A stretch of 64,000 nucleotides of DNA from Blautia faecis. Its GTDB lineage: Bacteria > Bacillota > Clostridia > Lachnospirales > Lachnospiraceae. The stretch covers positions 62,001 to 126,000 of the forward strand of contig NZ_JAJCIA010000002.1 in NCBI RefSeq assembly GCF_020554845.1, in the 5' to 3' direction. The notes under the pieces are model-generated. The model did not search any database and had not been told where the DNA came from. It worked only from the letters and a program-made list of their open reading frames with translations. Shown one piece after another: positions 42,843 to 52,114 of this stretch. The position numbers and the translations under genes were made by a program. Numbering within the stretch: the stretch's first letter is position 1; every line of letters begins with the position of its first letter.

Positions 42843-44726
42843 ATGATTCTGGATAAAATAAAAAAGCCCAACGATATTCACAAAATTCCTCTGGCTGAAT
42901 TTCCGCAGCTGGCAGAAGAAATACGAAGCTTTTTGATTGAATCCGTCAGCAGGACAGGAGGACATCTGGCATCCAATCTTGGAGTGGTAGAACTTACACT
43001 GGCACTGCATAATGTACTGGATTTTCCAGATGACAAGCTGATTTGGGATGTAGGCCATCAGGCATACACTCACAAGATCCTCACCGGACGAAAAGGTGAA
43101 TTTGAGACCCTGCGCAAGGAAGGCGGACTTAGTGGTTTTCCAAAAAGAGGGGAGAGCAATTGCGACTCTTTTGACGCGGGACACAGCTCAGATTCTATTT
43201 CAGCAGGCCTTGGTTATGTGTATGCAAGGGATCTTCTTGGTGAGAATTATCATGTGGTTTCTGTGATCGGCGATGGTGCGCTTACAGGCGGTATGGCTTA
43301 TGAGGCGTTGAATAATGCAGCTGAATTGGAGACCAATTTTATAATTGTTTTAAATGACAATAATATGTCAATCTCTCCAAATGTAGGAGGAATGTCAAAT
43401 TATCTCAGTGCGATCCGTACTGCAGAAGCATACACCGGAATGAAAATGAGCTTGAATAAGGCGGTAAAAAAGATTCCCCGTGTGGGAACCGCTATGGTGG
43501 ATGCTGTGAGAAGGACGAAAAGCAGCATTAAGCAGCTTTTTATTCCGGGAATGCTCTTTGAAAATATGGGCCTGACCTATCTTGGACCGGTGGACGGGCA
43601 TAATATGCGCCAGATGATGCGTCTTTTTAATGAGGCAAAGCGTGTGAAGGGACCGGTTGTGGTTCATGTTCTTACAGAAAAGGGACGTGGCTATGAACCT
43701 GCAAGACAGAATCCGGATATGTTTCATGGAATCGGACCGTTTGACATCAAGACTGGAAAGCCAACCCAGAAGAAGGTCTGTCCGGGCTATACGGATGTGT
43801 TTGCAGATGCTTTGTGCCAGGTGGCAGCAGAAGAAGAGAAGCTGGTTGCCATTACAGCTGCCATGCCTGATGGTACCGGGCTGAAAAAGTTTTCCCAGAG
43901 ATTTCCAGACCGGTTCTTTGATGTGGGAATTGCAGAAGAGCATGCAGTTTCCTTTGCAGCCGGACTGGCACTTGGCGGAGTAGTCCCGGTGGTTGCCATT
44001 TATTCCTCCTTTTTGCAAAGAGCTGTGGATCAGATGCTTCACGATGTGTGCATGCAGAAGCTTCATGTGATCTTTGCAGTGGACAGGGCAGGTCTTGTTG
44101 GAGCAGATGGTGAGACACATCAGGGCAATTTTGACATTTCCTATCTCAGCATGATGCCTGGAATGACAGTGATGGCACCGAAGAATGACTGGGAGCTAAA
44201 GGAAATGCTTCGCTTTGCTGTGAAAGCGGATGGCCCGGTAGCAATCCGTTACCCAAGAGGTAATGCATATCAGGGGCTGCAGGAATATCAGACAGCTGTG
44301 GAGATGGGGAAAAGTGAAGTCCTTCACAGCGGTTGTAAGGTAGCAGTTCTGGCACTTGGAAACATGGTGGAGATCTGTGCAGAGGTCTGCAGTGAATTAC
44401 AGAAGGAAGGAATTGATTCTACCTTTGTAAATGTCAGATTTGTAAAGCCATTAGATACAGCTTTGCTGGATCAGCTGGCGCGGAATCACAGCCTGGTGGT
44501 AACAGTAGAAGAAAATGTGCAAAATGGTGGCTTTGGACAGCAGGTATGCGGTTATATGGAAGAACATCATCCTGGTATCCAGGTGCTGCCAGTGGCTATT
44601 CCGGATCGTTTTGTGCCTCATGGAGGTGTGGACAGTCTTAGGGTACAGCTGGGGCTTAGCGCCAATGCCATTGCAGAGAAGATAAAGAAAATTTCAGGTA
44701 ACTATTCAGAAGGAATAAGAGAATGA
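42843..44726 (+). CDS. dxs: 1-Deoxy-D-xylulose-5-phosphate synthase
   Basis: A 627-residue thiamine diphosphate enzyme that joins pyruvate and glyceraldehyde 3-phosphate in the first step of the MEP isoprenoid pathway. Markers are HLASNLGVVELTLALH, DVGHQAYTHKILTGR, the ThDP motif GDGALTGGMAYEALNNAA...NDNNMSISPN, the GIAEEHAVSFAAGLA stretch, and DRAGLVGADGETHQG. It is 14 bp after ispA, and its stop overlaps the tlyA start by 4 bp (ATGA). Confidence 0.96.
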   Translation: MILDKIKKPNDIHKIPLAEFPQLAEEIRSFLIESVSRTGGHLASNLGVVELTLALHNVLDFPDDKLIWDVGHQAYTHKILTGRKGEFETLRKEGGLSGFPKRGESNCDSFDAGHSSDSISAGLGYVYARDLLGENYHVVSVIGDGALTGGMAYEALNNAAELETNFIIVLNDNNMSISPNVGGMSNYLSAIRTAEAYTGMKMSLNKAVKKIPRVGTAMVDAVRRTKSSIKQLFIPGMLFENMGLTYLGPVDGHNMRQMMRLFNEAKRVKGPVVVHVLTEKGRGYEPARQNPDMFHGIGPFDIKTGKPTQKKVCPGYTDVFADALCQVAAEEEKLVAITAAMPDGTGLKKFSQRFPDRFFDVGIAEEHAVSFAAGLALGGVVPVVAIYSSFLQRAVDQMLHDVCMQKLHVIFAVDRAGLVGADGETHQGNFDISYLSMMPGMTVMAPKNDWELKEMLRFAVKADGPVAIRYPRGNAYQGLQEYQTAVEMGKSEVLHSGCKVAVLALGNMVEICAEVCSELQKEGIDSTFVNVRFVKPLDTALLDQLARNHSLVVTVEENVQNGGFGQQVCGYMEEHHPGIQVLPVAIPDRFVPHGGVDSLRVQLGLSANAIAEKIKKISGNYSEGIRE

Positions 44727-45547
44727 AGAAACGATTGGATATGATGCTGGTGGAGCGCGCTCTTGCACCTTCCAGAGAAAAAGCAAAAGCATATATCATG
44801 GCCGGACAGGTTTATGTAGATGGTCAGAAGGAAGATAAAGCAGGCTCCATGTTTACTGAAACGGTGAAAGTGGAAGTCAGAGGAAACACCCTTCCATATG
44901 TAAGCCGCGGCGGCCTGAAGCTTGAAAAAGCAATGAATGAATTTGATGTAAGTCTTGAGGGGAAGGTGTGCATGGATGTAGGCGCCTCTACAGGCGGTTT
45001 TACAGACTGTATGCTTCAGAATGGCGGTGTGAAGGTATATTCTATTGATGTGGGATATGGCCAGCTGGACTGGAAGCTTCGCAACGACCCAAGAGTTGTG
45101 TGCATGGAGAAAACCAACATTCGCTATGTGGTACCGGAGGATATCCAGGAGAAACCTGCATTTTCCTCTATTGATGTTTCCTTTATTTCCCTGACCAAGG
45201 TACTGGGACCTGTGCGAAATCTTCTTACAGAGGATGGCGAAATCGTCTGCCTGATAAAACCCCAGTTTGAGGCTGGCAGGGAAAAGGTGGGAAAGAAAGG
45301 GGTTGTCCGTGATCCTGCTGTACACGAGGAAGTGATAGAGAAGGTGAGGGATTTCGCCATGAGTATTTCCCTCGAGCCATGCCATCTTTCTTTTTCTCCG
45401 ATCAAAGGACCAGAGGGAAATATTGAATATCTTCTGCATCTGAAGAAAAAACCGGAGGGAACGGAGGTTCCGGACAGTCTTACTGTGAAAGTGGAAGATG
45501 TGGTTGCACAGGCACACGGAGCATTGGATAAACCGGCAGAAAAATAG
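44723..45547 (+). CDS. tlyA: TlyA-family rRNA methyltransferase (YqxC-like)
   Basis: A 274-residue protein with an N-terminal S4 RNA-binding domain (KKRLDMMLVERALAPSREKA, VSRGGLKLEKAM) and an FtsJ-like SAM methyltransferase domain (CMDVGASTGGFTDCML, SIDVGYGQLDWKLR, IDVSFISLTKVLGP, LIKPQFEAGR). TlyA proteins 2'-O-methylate rRNA; the exact target here is unknown. It overlaps dxs by 4 bp. Confidence 0.93.
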   Translation: MKKRLDMMLVERALAPSREKAKAYIMAGQVYVDGQKEDKAGSMFTETVKVEVRGNTLPYVSRGGLKLEKAMNEFDVSLEGKVCMDVGASTGGFTDCMLQNGGVKVYSIDVGYGQLDWKLRNDPRVVCMEKTNIRYVVPEDIQEKPAFSSIDVSFISLTKVLGPVRNLLTEDGEIVCLIKPQFEAGREKVGKKGVVRDPAVHEEVIEKVRDFAMSISLEPCHLSFSPIKGPEGNIEYLLHLKKKPEGTEVPDSLTVKVEDVVAQAHGALDKPAEK

Positions 45548-45602
45548 TATGCAGTTGAATGCTGTTGCTTACAGGGGCAGTAAACAGATACAGGACTTTG
45601 GT

Positions 45603-46481
45603 ATGAATAAGTTTTATATTATAACCAACAATGAAAAAGATAAAAATCTGGAATTTACAGACCGGGTAGTGGATTATCTTGGAAAAAGAGGCGGACACTG
45701 TGAAGTTCAGCTTGCAGGAAGACAGACTGCAGGTCCGTTCCACTATACGGATCCAAGAAAGATTCCGGAAGAAACACAGTGCATTATCGTACTTGGCGGT
45801 GATGGAACCCTTCTTCAGGCTGCCAGAGACATTCAGGCGGCTCACGATAAGAAGCGCAGTCAGATTCCCCTTCTGGGAGTCAATCTTGGAAATCTGGGCT
45901 TTCTGGCTGAGGTGGACAGGCAGTCTGTATACCAGGCTCTTGACAAGCTTACGGAGGATGTCTACGAGGTGGAAGAGAGAATGATGCTCTCCGGGACTGT
46001 TTACCGGGGAGACAGGGTCATTGGCAAGGATATTGCCTTAAACGACATTGTAATTGCAAGGGAAGGTCCCCTTCGTGTTGTAAGATTTAAAAATTTTGTC
46101 AATGACGAATATCTGAACTCTTATAACGCTGATGGAATTATTATTTCCACACCTACAGGTTCGACAGGATACAGCCTTTCTGTTGGCGGTCCTATTGTTT
46201 CACCAAGTGGAGAGATGACGATTATGACACCGATCGCGCCACACACTCTGAACAGCCGAAGCATTGTTTTCCCGGCGGAGGATGTGATCACGGTGGAAAT
46301 GGGAGAGGGACGTCACCAGGATTGTGAAAAAGGACTGGCTTCTTTTGATGGGGATTCTGAGATTCCGATGATCACAGGAGATAAGATTGTGATCCGGAAG
46401 GCAGAGGTGAAAACCAGGATTTTGAAGCTGAATCATCTTAGTTTTGTTGAAGTGTTGAGACAAAAAATGAGGGATAGCTGA
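45603..46481 (+). CDS. nadK: NAD kinase
   Basis: A 292-residue kinase forming NADP from NAD. The catalytic GGDGTLLQAAR motif, GVNLGNLGFLAEV, and the STPTGSTGYSLSVGGPI segment are all present. I chose ATG 45603 (NKFYIITNNEKDK), which fits the family start. ATG 45549 would add 18 residues without a ribosome site. It follows tlyA in the conserved cluster. Confidence 0.94.
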   Translation: MNKFYIITNNEKDKNLEFTDRVVDYLGKRGGHCEVQLAGRQTAGPFHYTDPRKIPEETQCIIVLGGDGTLLQAARDIQAAHDKKRSQIPLLGVNLGNLGFLAEVDRQSVYQALDKLTEDVYEVEERMMLSGTVYRGDRVIGKDIALNDIVIAREGPLRVVRFKNFVNDEYLNSYNADGIIISTPTGSTGYSLSVGGPIVSPSGEMTIMTPIAPHTLNSRSIVFPAEDVITVEMGEGRHQDCEKGLASFDGDSEIPMITGDKIVIRKAEVKTRILKLNHLSFVEVLRQKMRDS

Positions 46482-46586
46482 TTTTTATTAATGTATCAGA
46501 ATACAAATATTATTATAAGTATTGATCATAGTATGGGAATTTTATTGATAATATCATTTTCAGAATGCGTTGCAAAGGTTCATTCA

Positions 46587-46604
46587 GAGCTTGTTTGAAA
46601 AAGG
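46587..46604. repeat. Family 1 tip fragment
   Basis: GAGCTTGTTTGAAAAAGG, one base different from the family 1 tip, preceded by CA. It lies in the leader of argR, and the remainder of the element is not recognisable. Confidence 0.45.
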
Positions 46605-46672
46605 GGTATTGTAAGTGACAGCCTTTTTTAACAGACTTCAGGGCAGAAAATCTTTGCAGGGGAGGTTAAGAA

Positions 46673-47128
46673 GTGAAATTAGCAAGACATGAGAAAATTA
46701 TCGAACTGATAAAAGAATATGACATAGATACACAGGAAGAGCTTGCAGCCAGATTGAATGAAGCCGGTTTTAAGGTGACACAGGCTACGGTTTCACGAGA
46801 TATCCGTGCACTGAAAATGACCAAGGTTGCAGGAAAAGACGGGAAATCCCGCTATGCCATCCTGCAGGATACACAGCCAGGGCTTGGGGACCAGTATACA
46901 AGAGTGTTAAATGATGCGGTTGTGTCCATTGAGGTTGGACAGAATCTGGTAGTGATCAAGACAGTTACCGGAATGGCAATGGGAGTTGCCACCGCCCTGG
47001 ATGCCTTGAAATGGCCGGAAATCCTGGGCTGTATTGCAGGAGATGACACGATTATGTGTGCCTGCAAAAGCTCTGAGCTGGCGGAGGGTGTCATGGAGAA
47101 GCTGGGTAGTATTTTGAACAGAAGATAA
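46673..47128 (+). CDS. argR: Arginine repressor
   Basis: A 151-residue hexameric repressor/activator of arginine metabolism. The N-terminal winged helix reads KLARHEKIIELIKEYDIDTQ and KVTQATVSRDIRALKMTKV. The C-terminal arginine-binding part has TVTGMAMGVATALDAL and GDDTIMCACKSSE. GTG start at 46673 behind GGGGAGGTT. Its position before recN is conserved across Firmicutes (ahrC in Bacillus). Confidence 0.95.
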   Translation: MKLARHEKIIELIKEYDIDTQEELAARLNEAGFKVTQATVSRDIRALKMTKVAGKDGKSRYAILQDTQPGLGDQYTRVLNDAVVSIEVGQNLVVIKTVTGMAMGVATALDALKWPEILGCIAGDDTIMCACKSSELAEGVMEKLGSILNRR

Positions 47129-47191
47129 AAATGGAAACAGTTTGCATGACCGGAAGTTTCAATCGGGTTTCAGAGCTGACTGAGAACATAA

Positions 47192-47352
47192 AGTGGATCG
47201 GGCAGGGAGTTCCTGCTCGATTGTTGCTATCTGAAGGGCATGTGTGGCTTTGAAGCATAGCGTTGCCTGACATTACATATGGCATTTAGACCTGTTTATA
47301 AGGGTATGAGAAAAGAGTAAGGAGTTACTGTCCATTTGAATATACAGTAACG
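47192..47352. other. Two hairpins between argR and recN
   Basis: ATCGGGCAG and CTGCTCGAT form a stem at 47192-47221, without a T run. GTTACTG (47324-47330) and CAGTAAC (47346-47352) form another just before the recN ribosome site. The second uses the first seven bases of the family 2 terminal repeat but lacks the body of the element. Confidence 0.4.
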
Positions 47353-47366
47353 TAAGGAGGTCAACC

Positions 47367-49043
47367 TTGTTAGTACATTTACACGTAAAAAACCTTGCAC
47401 TCATAGATGAAATTGAAGTGGAATTCGGACCAGGGCTGAATATCCTCACCGGTGAGACTGGTGCCGGTAAGTCCATTCTTCTCGGTTCCATGCAGCTGAT
47501 CCTGGGAGGAAAGACATCCAGAAGCATGATCAGGGAAAATGCGCCCTATGCACTGGTAGAGCTTTTATTTCAGGTTGAAAATACGAAAGCAAAAGAAGCA
47601 CTTGCCGCACTTGATATTTATCCGGAGGACGGACAGATCCTCATGTCAAGAAAGATCATGGACGGCAGGAGCATTAATAAAATAAATGGGGAGACAAGCA
47701 CTGTCAGCCAGATGAAGGCCGCTGCAGCCTGTCTTCTTGACATTCACGGGCAGCATGAGCACCAGTCCCTTCTCTATGAGGAGAAACAGCTGGAAATCCT
47801 GGACGCTTATGGCCGTGAGAAAATCTTTCCGGAAAAAGAGAAGGTGAAAGCAGCCTATCAGGAATATAAGAAATGTCAGGCAGAACTGAAATCCCTTGAT
47901 ATGGACGAAGAACAGAAGAATCGGGAAATGGCTTTTCTGGAATTTGAGATCAATGAGATTGAGAAAGCATCTCTGGTTCCAGGAGAAGACGAAGAATTGG
48001 AAAAGCAGTATCGAAAGCTCTCCAATGGACGCAGAATTATCGATTCCCTGCAAAGTGCCCATGCCCTTACCGGATATGACGGACAGGGAGCCGGGGAAGC
48101 AGTGGGAGAGGCTCTTCGGGAGCTTTCCAGAGTGACAGAGTACGATGAACAGCTGGAATCCCTTTCCCAGACCTTAAGCGAAGTGGACGGACTTCTCAAT
48201 GATTTTAACAGGGAGCTGTCCTCCTATATGGATGACATGACTTTTGATGAGTCCGTATTTTATGAGACAGAGCACCGCCTGGATCTGCTCAATGGTCTGA
48301 AAGCCAAATACGGTCAGCGTATCGAAGAAATCCAGGAATACCAGAAAAAACAGCAGGAAAAGCTGAACAAACTTCAGAAGTATGAAGAAATTTTCGAGGC
48401 TGCCAGGGAAGAACTGAAAAAGGCAGAGAAACAGCTGGAAACAGCCTGCAGCCGTCTTTCGGAAATTCGTAAAGAATACAGCCATCAGCTGGAGGAAAAG
48501 GTAATTCAGGGATTAAAAGACTTAAATTTTCTGGATGTACAGTTTGCCATCACGTTTTCCAGAAGAAGCAGTTTTACAGAGAATGGTTATGATGAAATTC
48601 AGTATGAAATTTCCACAAATCCGGGAGAAAGTCTGAAGCCCCTTGGTAAAATCGTATCCGGCGGTGAGCTTTCCAGAATTATGCTTGCCCTGAAGGCAAT
48701 CCTGGCAGATCGTGACCAGATCGAAACACTGATTTTCGATGAAATAGATACGGGAATCAGCGGACGCACTGCTCAGAAGGTTTCTGAGAAAATGGCAGTG
48801 ATCGGGCATCATCATCAGGTGCTCTGCATTACCCATCTTCCCCAGATCGCAGCCATGGCAGATTCCCATTTTGAGATCGAGAAGCAGGTTGAAGGCACCA
48901 AGACCACCACTCAGATTCATCCCCTTGATGAAGAAGCCTCCATCCGCGAACTGGCCCGTCTTCTTGGGGGTGCCCAGATCACTGGCGCTGTGCTGGAAAA
49001 TGCAAGGGAGATGAAAAAACTGGCCAGGGAGTGCAAGGCATAA
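47367..49043 (+). CDS. recN: DNA repair protein RecN
   Basis: A 558-residue SMC-like ATPase acting early at double-strand breaks. Walker A is GETGAGKSILLGS near residue 30. A long coiled coil fills about residues 150-365. The C-terminal ABC signature is VSGGELSRIMLALKAI, with Walker B IFDEIDTGISG. TTG start at 47367 is set by TAAGGAGG 6 nt upstream. The leader has a GTTACTG/CAGTAAC hairpin at 47324-47352. Confidence 0.95.
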   Translation: MLVHLHVKNLALIDEIEVEFGPGLNILTGETGAGKSILLGSMQLILGGKTSRSMIRENAPYALVELLFQVENTKAKEALAALDIYPEDGQILMSRKIMDGRSINKINGETSTVSQMKAAAACLLDIHGQHEHQSLLYEEKQLEILDAYGREKIFPEKEKVKAAYQEYKKCQAELKSLDMDEEQKNREMAFLEFEINEIEKASLVPGEDEELEKQYRKLSNGRRIIDSLQSAHALTGYDGQGAGEAVGEALRELSRVTEYDEQLESLSQTLSEVDGLLNDFNRELSSYMDDMTFDESVFYETEHRLDLLNGLKAKYGQRIEEIQEYQKKQQEKLNKLQKYEEIFEAAREELKKAEKQLETACSRLSEIRKEYSHQLEEKVIQGLKDLNFLDVQFAITFSRRSSFTENGYDEIQYEISTNPGESLKPLGKIVSGGELSRIMLALKAILADRDQIETLIFDEIDTGISGRTAQKVSEKMAVIGHHHQVLCITHLPQIAAMADSHFEIEKQVEGTKTTTQIHPLDEEASIRELARLLGGAQITGAVLENAREMKKLARECKA

Positions 49044-49163
49044 TTCCTTTTTGTAGATTGAGAAAATGAGTTTTCAAACATGTAAGTTGAAATCCTCTGT
49101 GAGACAGGCTCCTGTCTGACAGGGGATTTCTGAATATATCAGAAGCTTTTTCAGGCAGGCTCC

Positions 49164-49325
49164 GGAGCGAGTCTGAAAAATCATTCCCGCAATCTGCACG
49201 CCCCACTTTGCGGTATATTTTGCCCGAATTCAGTTGCCGTAGTCCGCTACGGCGCCCTCATCCGGGCAAAATCTCCCACAAATTGTGACGCACATCTTGC
49301 AGAAAGCCTTTTTCAGACACGCTCC
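49164..49325 (+). repeat. Family 1 MITE, most complete copy
   Basis: 162 bp from GGAGCGAGTCTGAAAAATC to TTTTTCAGACACGCTCC. Internally ATTTTGCCCG (near 49210) and CGGGCAAAAT (near 49263) pair, so the element is palindromic at two scales. Its left half reappears reversed at 60745-60810 and at 61916-61949, and its right half at 59383-59445. The right tip contains the stop codon of spoIVB. Another tip (TTTTTCAGGCAGGCTC, 49147-49162) abuts it head to head on the left. Confidence 0.8.
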
Positions 49326-50644
49326 AGCATGTTTTCAATAAAAATTCCATACCCACTTGCCGCATCCTGGACAAAAACGTGGGTTACCGCACCGATTACT
49401 TTTCCATTTTGCAGGATGGGACTGCCTGACATGCCCTGGACAATGCCGCCGGTGGTGTTAAGAAGCCGCTGATCGGTGATATGGATGATGAAACTTTTGT
49501 TAGTGTCCTCGTGGTTCATGTCGATTCTGGTGATTTCTGCATCGTATTCTTTTACTCCATTACCTACATCACACAGAATGGAAGCCGGACCGGTCTGTAC
49601 TTCCTGTTTGTAGCCGATTTTCATCTGGCGGAGGGAAATTGGCAGAGAATCATTTCCGGAAAAACTGTCTGCAAAATCCCAGAAAGAAGTTTTGGACTGG
49701 TTAAAGCTTTCAGAAGCATTGACCGTATCATCTGAAGCAGAAGCTGCGGCCTGGAGCTCTGTAATATTATTGCCAGAACTGTTGGTGAAACTGCCGTAAA
49801 TTCCATTTGAACTATTTACACGAATCTGTCCGATCACATTGTCATTTCTGTAACGGATCAGCCCGGAAAGTTCTCCGGGACTTCCTTTTTCCCCTTTTTG
49901 CACTCCGAGAATCTGGGCACAGTAAAGATTTCCTCCCTTTATTGACAAAAGATTTCCTGTGTCGATATCGCTGATTCCATGGCCAAGAGCACCGAAATTT
50001 CCGTCTTTTGTTACATAGGTAAGGGTTCCGATTCCCTGGGTGTCATCCCGGACCCAGATTCCAAGCTTGTACTTTCCGGAAGCATCCTGTGCCGGGGAGA
50101 GAGAGACCGGAATGGTACTGTTATTTCTTCGCACGCTTACCGTAACAGGCTTTCCATCAATAGTTTCCAGATCGTTAATTAAATCCTGCTTGCAGGATAT
50201 TTTCTGCTCATTTAGTGCAACAATATAATCGCCAGGCTTTAAAATATTTTTTGCCGGATCCTGCATCTGCCCATTTTTAGAAAGGATTTCTCCGGTGTCG
50301 ATCACAAGAACTCCGTCTGTTTCCATGTAAATCCCCACTGTGCTGCCACTGACCAGAATGGTGTCTGCCTCTGTTGGTTTCACTTTAATATTCTTGAAAG
50401 CTATTTTTCCAAAAAGTCTGCAAGGCAGTTGGTAGCTGCCTTCCCCGGAAGTAGTGATTGTATCTCCGAAAGATACAAAAGGAAGATTGGAAATCTGGGA
50501 AAGGTCAAGTCCTGAATTTTTGTCAATGTGTATTTCATCCGGAATTTTCCGGTCCAGATAACGATATCCCAGAAATACCATTGTCAGAAGGTCAAGGACA
50601 AGACAGAGCAGGATAAAATGTTTGTATTTTCGTTTCTGGTACAT
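49313..50644 (-). CDS. spoIVB: SpoIVB serine peptidase, on the strand opposite recN and spo0A
   Basis: A 443-residue sporulation signalling protease, secreted by the forespore to trigger pro-sigma-K processing. It has an N-terminal anchor (HFILLCLVLDLLTMVFLGY), a PDZ domain (VGIYMETDGVLVIDTGEI, ILKPGDYIVALNEQKI), then the SpoIVB peptidase fold with H in GALGHGISD and catalytic S in GMSGSPIL. ATG 50644 has AAAGGA upstream; GTG 50674 is an alternative. The last codons (LERV, TGA) come from a family 1 repeat tip. In most Firmicutes recN, spoIVB and spo0A lie on one strand; here spoIVB is inverted. Confidence 0.94.
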   Translation of the reverse strand: MYQKRKYKHFILLCLVLDLLTMVFLGYRYLDRKIPDEIHIDKNSGLDLSQISNLPFVSFGDTITTSGEGSYQLPCRLFGKIAFKNIKVKPTEADTILVSGSTVGIYMETDGVLVIDTGEILSKNGQMQDPAKNILKPGDYIVALNEQKISCKQDLINDLETIDGKPVTVSVRRNNSTIPVSLSPAQDASGKYKLGIWVRDDTQGIGTLTYVTKDGNFGALGHGISDIDTGNLLSIKGGNLYCAQILGVQKGEKGSPGELSGLIRYRNDNVIGQIRVNSSNGIYGSFTNSSGNNITELQAAASASDDTVNASESFNQSKTSFWDFADSFSGNDSLPISLRQMKIGYKQEVQTGPASILCDVGNGVKEYDAEITRIDMNHEDTNKSFIIHITDQRLLNTTGGIVQGMSGSPILQNGKVIGAVTHVFVQDAASGYGIFIENMLERV

Positions 50645-50667
50645 GTTTTCACATCCTTTTCTTTTGT

Positions 50668-50775
50668 TTTTCACTGTGCTGGTACAGCAAATATTAAGTA
50701 ACCGCTATAGTGACTTGTCTGATTTTTCATATACTGTGTCAATATAGCAGAAACTTAATTTTCACTGTACTAGTA
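50668..50775 (+). repeat. 17-bp direct repeats flanking the spoIVB promoter region
   Basis: TTTTCACTGTGCTGGTA (50668-50684) and TTTTCACTGTACTAGTA (50759-50775) match at 15 of 17 positions, 91 bp apart, on either side of the possible spoIVB promoter. Confidence 0.5.
50706..50734 (-). promoter_or_regulatory. Possible forespore (sigma-F/G) promoter of spoIVB
   Basis: On the minus strand GTATA (50730-50734), 17 bp, CACTATA (50706-50712), about 62 bp before the start. The pattern is close to forespore promoters; B. subtilis spoIVB uses sigma-F and sigma-G. Confidence 0.3.
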
Positions 50776-50951
50776 TGGAGAAAAATCATGATTTCACTCT
50801 TGTATTTTTATGAACCTGTTCCATATCTTTCAATCATAAAACGCGAAAAAAATAAACTGTGTTAAATTGAGAGGCGGTGTAAAACGCTGTCTTAATATAA
50901 AAATCCCCTCAGAAAAAATGAAATTATTGTCGTTAAAAGACGCAAAAAAGC

Positions 50952-50966
50952 TCGAAACTAATCGAA
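50952..50966. promoter_or_regulatory. Possible Spo0A (0A) boxes
   Basis: TCGAA occurs at 50952-50956 and 50962-50966, exactly one helical turn apart and 30 bp before the spo0A -35. The 0A-box core is TGTCGAA; here the preceding bases are GC and AA, so the match is partial. Confidence 0.25.
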
Positions 50967-50996
50967 CGAAAATGCAGTAAAAACGGCAGTTTCGGC

Positions 50997-51026
50997 TTGA
51001 TTTCCCCATGGCAGTTCCACTATAAT
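50997..51026 (+). promoter_or_regulatory. Promoter of spo0A
   Basis: TTGATT (50997-51002), 18 bp, TATAAT (51021-51026), with a leader of about 180 nt. The rest of the 572-bp gap between spoIVB and spo0A holds no gene I can see. Confidence 0.65.
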
Positions 51027-51216
51027 AGACGTTGTTACAGCAAAGGAAAATTTTTCTGAAAAATGTGCAAGAGCAAACAGGGCCCTGCTGTTTTGTACAG
51101 GTGATAGGAAGATATTGGGAAGAAAAACGCGTTTGCTTCCTGATATCAGAAATATAGCAACTTTCCGGCTGTGGATTGCCGGAGAATTTTCAAAATAGTA
51201 GAAGGAGAATGGCCTC

Positions 51217-52023
51217 ATGGAAAAATTGAATGTGGCAATTGCGGACGATAATGAGAAAATGGTGGAGGTACTGAGTAAGATCATTGATCAGGACGAAGAA
51301 CTGAAACTGGTTGGAAAAGCACATAATGGAGAAGAAATCTGTAACATCATAAAGGAAAAACAGCCTGACGTGGTTGTACTGGATATTATCATGCCAAAAG
51401 TAGACGGACTTTCAGTGATGGAGCGCTTCAGTCACGATGAAAATTTGAAAAAAGTGCCGTCATTTATTGTGGTTTCGGCAGTGGGACAGGAGCGGATCAC
51501 AGAGGACGCTTTTGATCTTGGAGCAGATTATTTTATGCTGAAGCCTTTTGACAACAAAATGCTGCTGAACCGAATCAAACACATCCGCCGGGCGGGAGAG
51601 AGACGCGTCAGGGAAATGAACCGTCCAAGACAAAAGGAAGAGGAAAATACTTACAATTCAGGAAATCTGGAAACGGATGTGACAGATATCATACATGAAA
51701 TCGGAGTACCTGCACATATTAAAGGTTATCAGTATCTGCGGGATGCTATTATTTTATCCGTAAATGACATGGAAATGCTGAATTCTATTACAAAAATTTT
51801 ATACCCAACCATAGCCAAACGCCATCAGACAACGCCAAGCCGCGTGGAGCGGGCTATCCGACATGCCATTGAAGTTGCATGGAGCCGTGGAAAAATGGAT
51901 ACCATTGACCAGCTGTTTGGCTATACAGTGAGCAATGGGAAAGGAAAACCTACCAATTCCGAGTTTATTGCACTGATTGCTGACAAAATCAGACTGGAAT
52001 ATAAAAATCGTTCTTTCCAATGA
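51217..52023 (+). CDS. spo0A: Sporulation master regulator Spo0A
   Basis: A 268-residue response regulator that commits the cell to sporulation. The receiver domain has D56 in [13 protein letters not shown] and K in FMLKPFDNK. The C-terminal sporulation-specific DNA-binding domain shows [24 protein letters not shown] and the recognition helix region [31 protein letters not shown] leads to the ATG. It follows recN-spoIVB as in other Firmicutes, although spoIVB is inverted. Confidence 0.97.
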   Translation: MEKLNVAIADDNEKMVEVLSKIIDQDEELKLVGKAHNGEEICNIIKEKQPDVVVLDIIMPKVDGLSVMERFSHDENLKKVPSFIVVSAVGQERITEDAFDLGADYFMLKPFDNKMLLNRIKHIRRAGERRVREMNRPRQKEEENTYNSGNLETDVTDIIHEIGVPAHIKGYQYLRDAIILSVNDMEMLNSITKILYPTIAKRHQTTPSRVERAIRHAIEVAWSRGKMDTIDQLFGYTVSNGKGKPTNSEFIALIADKIRLEYKNRSFQ

Positions 52024-52042
52024 GCCGAATTTGGGGTATAAT
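52014..52042 (+). promoter_or_regulatory. Possible promoter of glgA
   Basis: TTTCCA (52014-52019, inside the end of spo0A), 17 bp, TATAAT (52037-52042). A small GTTACTG/CAGTAAC hairpin (52058-52082) lies in the leader. Confidence 0.45.
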
Positions 52043-52114
52043 AAAAGACAGAAGCAGGTTACTGGCATTAAGTGGCAGTAACGCTATTTGCTATTACTAA
52101 GGAGGGTTTTTTGA

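Noticed and set aside
46490..46560. ArgR boxes in front of argR
   Set aside because: TGTATCAGAATACA and nearby AT-rich palindromes do not match the ARG-box consensus well enough to call.
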